This document shows, in pieces, positions 58,000-64,000 of a stretch of 64,000 nt of DNA; position 1 is the stretch's first letter; every line of letters begins with the position of its first letter. The position numbers and the translations under genes are program-made. This DNA comes from Dillenia suffruticosa (lineage: Eukaryota; Streptophyta; Magnoliopsida; Dilleniales; Dilleniaceae). Location: assembly GCA_033439265.1 (NCBI GenBank), contig JAVTVX010000016.1:21456701-21520700 (forward strand). Direction: 5' to 3'. The notes under the pieces are model-generated. The model searched no databases and was not told the DNA's origin. It saw only the letters and a program-made list of their open reading frames with translations.

Positions 58000-60120
58000 T
58001 CATCATAAGAAAAAAAGGTTCAAAGAGATAAGCCTACTGCACCTCCGGATGTATTATTGGTTCTATATTTGTCTTATTAGTTACGAGCCTCGTGAGATGC
58101 AGACTATTTCTTGTATCTCCATTGCAGTCTGACAGGTCTTCTCCTTAGCAATAACCTCACAAGAAACCTTAAGATCGGTTTCTCAATGACTTCTAATCGT
58201 ACTAAACGTCTTCCTGCTAGCTATAGCCCTAGGATTGCACCAGATCAGCACAAAACCCAGAGGAGGTGGGCTCCCCCTCCTATCACTTTAGGGCCATACA
58301 ACCCCTCTGGAGGTGATGTTTTGTGGGTTGTGTTAGGTATTGACAGGTGATCACATTGTTGTCTTGTGTTATCAGACCCCTACACACTAAATATTATTAT
58401 TTGGTAGGAATTTTTTTTTCATAAATATTGTGATTTGAAATAAGCTATGGGGAAATGTTGTGTCTCGATGATAGAAAAGTTAAAGACTCATTAGAATTGA
58501 TATGAACCCGGAACAAGAAAAGGGAATGAGACACTTCTCATGAATAAATATGAACCTATTTGGATTGGGTGGATAAGTTAATTATCATTTGATCATATAA
58601 CCCTTGAATCTTTATATTATTTAGTTTAAATGATAAAATTAAGTTAATAATTAAAGATTGAAAGCTAATGATCAATGGTCGATAGTTGTTATTAGTTAAT
58701 ATCAATGTTTGATTATTTAATCGATAACAGTTATTATTCATATACAGATAATTAAAATAACAAGTATATATTAGTTAAATCTTTTATTAATATTTACTCT
58801 TATATTGCAATATATTAAAGTATGAAAATTAATAAATATAGTATCTATATTTTTTAAAAATAATTAATTCAAATACATATTATTAAAAATTGATTTAATT
58901 CACGCAAATATCTACAACTTTGTTAACTAGTTGAAAAAAAGGCAATCATTTAAACCCAATACACATCGTAACGATAATTTAAATAAATTTTATCTTATAT
59001 AAAAAATTAAATAGTAAAAATTAAAAAGGAGTAAAAAATATAATATGAATAAAATAATTTAAGTAATTTTTAGTTACTTAAATATGTTTATTTCATGTGA
59101 ATCTCTCTCTCACCATGTCTATATTGGCTAATGGTATCCAAATACCTAAACCACCCAACTATGAATAAGGCCATTTTGTCTCTACGGAGACCGTTTAGTG
59201 GTACAAACTCTTTTTCCCCAATCTGATATTTCAAATTCAAATTTTTGTATAACAAAAAAAAATAAGACCATTTTTGGGGGCTAGGTTCGTTTAATAATAA
59301 TATTTATTTCATATAATCTCTCACTCACTGTGTCTATATAGATAAGGTAATAGTTTTTTTCTTTTTTTTTTTTTGTAAAATGAGATAACTATGAGAGAAA
59401 TTTAAGAAAAATAATTTATATTTGCCCTATGTTTACATTTTGAAAATGGTATTTTTAAAAATTTTAAAATTTATAATTAAATTAGTAAAATTCTAGATAT
59501 CCGTTTGAACTAGCTAATTAAGCCAATGGGTATACAATTGAATAGGGTTAGGCACGAGGGTAATATATAGTTTAAGTTCTTCAATTTTGCTTAACAATTT
59601 TCTACAATTTAGTGGCTATTTGCGCTCGCGCGCACATATATATATTTACTTTATGCATATAATTTATAAAAAATTAATTTTTACTTCCAATTTTTAGACT
59701 TGATTTATTCAGATTCATCATAAAGTCTAATAATAAAAATAAAATTTTGAAAATTAAAAAAAAATGAAAAAGGAGGAAAATTTTATGAAAATAAAAATAT
59801 GGGTAAATATTTTTTTTAATTAATACGTTAAATATTAAAAAAAATTAAAATTTATCAAATGGTAAGAAATAAATTAGGTAAATTACCATATTTATTTTAA
59901 AAAATAAAAAATTGAATTTTTTAAGTTATATATCAAAATAAATTCATTTAACCTAACAAATGGGGAATATGTATTACCAAAAATGCCGGGAAAACTCTGG
60001 AAGGGGTGTGAAATTTCACTTTTGGTCCTAACTACCCCTGGAAAACATACAAAATTCCATCCAAGTCGCGTTACGAACTATCAGGATCATCGTTGTCTCT
60101 GAAGTTTCATTCTAATTGAC
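58000..60120. other. Intergenic region between dirigent gene and DHAR
   Basis: Mostly AT-rich DNA without recognised exons. A short frame at 58111-58350 ending in a Pro/Gly-rich tail has no family match that I know. Confidence 0.5.
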
Positions 60121-60126
60121 CATCAA

Positions 60127-60133
60127 TATATAG
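60127..60133 (+). promoter_or_regulatory. TATA box of DHAR
   Basis: TATATAG lies about 75 bp upstream of the DHAR start codon, a normal spacing for a leader of roughly 45 nt. Confidence 0.6.
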
Positions 60134-60203
60134 AGGGATTCGCGACCCTAAATCACCAATTCTCTACTGCAAAGAAATTTTCGCAGTAAGAAGAACAACG
60201 ACA

Positions 60204-63560
<3,357 letters not shown>

Positions 63561-63749
63561 GCACGGACAGCAAGCTGCAGATTTCTGTTAAAGCTACATA
63601 TGCAGTGGACAACCTATCTATCTATGAGATTTTATTAGTAGGTGAGATTTTCTATCAGCAGGAGTAGTAAATGTATGAAGATCCACTCCTTGTTCAAAAG
63701 GGCAGCTTCACTCCATCTATTGGAGGTGCTGCCTTGAAATATCAGTTGT

Positions 63750-63755
63750 AATAAA
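63750..63755 (+). terminator. Possible DHAR polyadenylation signal
   Basis: AATAAA lies about 190 bp after the DHAR stop codon. A second AATAAA follows within a short repeat of 'ataaaagacttttgct' about 35 bp later. Confidence 0.5.
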
Positions 63756-64000
63756 AGACTTTTGCTTAATTTTTTTTTTGTGAGAATAAAAGACTTTTGC
63801 TCATCATTGATGTGGTGTGCTCATTCTCATTCTAGTCTTTGTTCAAATTATTTTTCTTCGATGGGTGTATAATATTCAGCAGAGAATTTGTCAAAATTGG
63901 TGAAGGTCTATTCAGGGAGCATTTGCTCGCTGACCAGTTTACACTCTCTCTCCAGAAACTTGTTATTAAATATGCTGATTTTCTTGCATGAAGGCAGCCA

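Overview
The window is nuclear DNA of a flowering plant. It is AT-rich, its genes carry GT-AG introns, it has many GA/CT microsatellites, and it holds plant LINE, RTE, CACTA and hAT-type elements. Coding regions are not GC-rich as in grasses, so a non-grass angiosperm is likely (inference); I cannot name the species.

Six gene models could be read exon by exon. (1) Minus strand, 2207-5306: cytosolic ribosomal protein eL35/uL29 (RPL35), four exons, 123 aa, with telo-box and site II promoter motifs. (2) Plus strand, 21682-26181: an alpha/beta-hydrolase of the plant monoacylglycerol lipase family, eight exons, 314 aa. (3) Minus strand, 27622-37851: splicing factor SF3b subunit 3 (SF3B130/SAP130), three exons, 1215 aa, with a 5-kb transposon-laden intron. 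(4) Minus strand, 51475-52167: a small RRM protein resembling EDM3/AIPP1, with a 2.4-kb intron in its 5' UTR. (5) Plus strand, 57238-57921: a secreted dirigent protein of the ESB1/DIR-e type, intronless. (6) Plus strand, 60204-63560: dehydroascorbate reductase (DHAR), six exons, 212 aa. A broken LRR receptor kinase of the MSP1/EMS1 type lies at 40201-43618 (minus).

Between RPL35 and the lipase gene is a nest of mobile elements (5550-15020). A minus-strand L1-type LINE ends in a 35-nt poly(A) about 245 bp upstream of the RPL35 start codon. It is interrupted in its RNase H region by a 2.5-kb CACTA element and by a 409-bp hAT-type MITE. A second LINE copy with the same MITE at the same site follows in tandem, so the MITE insertion came before the duplication. 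Another LINE RNase H relic, split by a third hAT-type MITE, lies inside SF3B3 intron 1 next to an RTE-type LINE; a second RTE 3' fragment lies at 38765-39258.

Other notable structures are a 160-bp tandem array at 484-1340 whose minus strand repeats a short conserved reading frame, and a tandem triplication of the exon-2 acceptor region of DHAR that makes decoy splice sites at the intron splitting the catalytic Cys codon. There are also several local tandem duplications, two guanine-run arrays, a two-locus 21-bp minisatellite, and an AT-rich dispersed repeat of about 160 bp. The genes are unrelated housekeeping, lignin, redox, lipid and RNA genes and do not form a pathway cluster. I found no convincing new multi-gene system.
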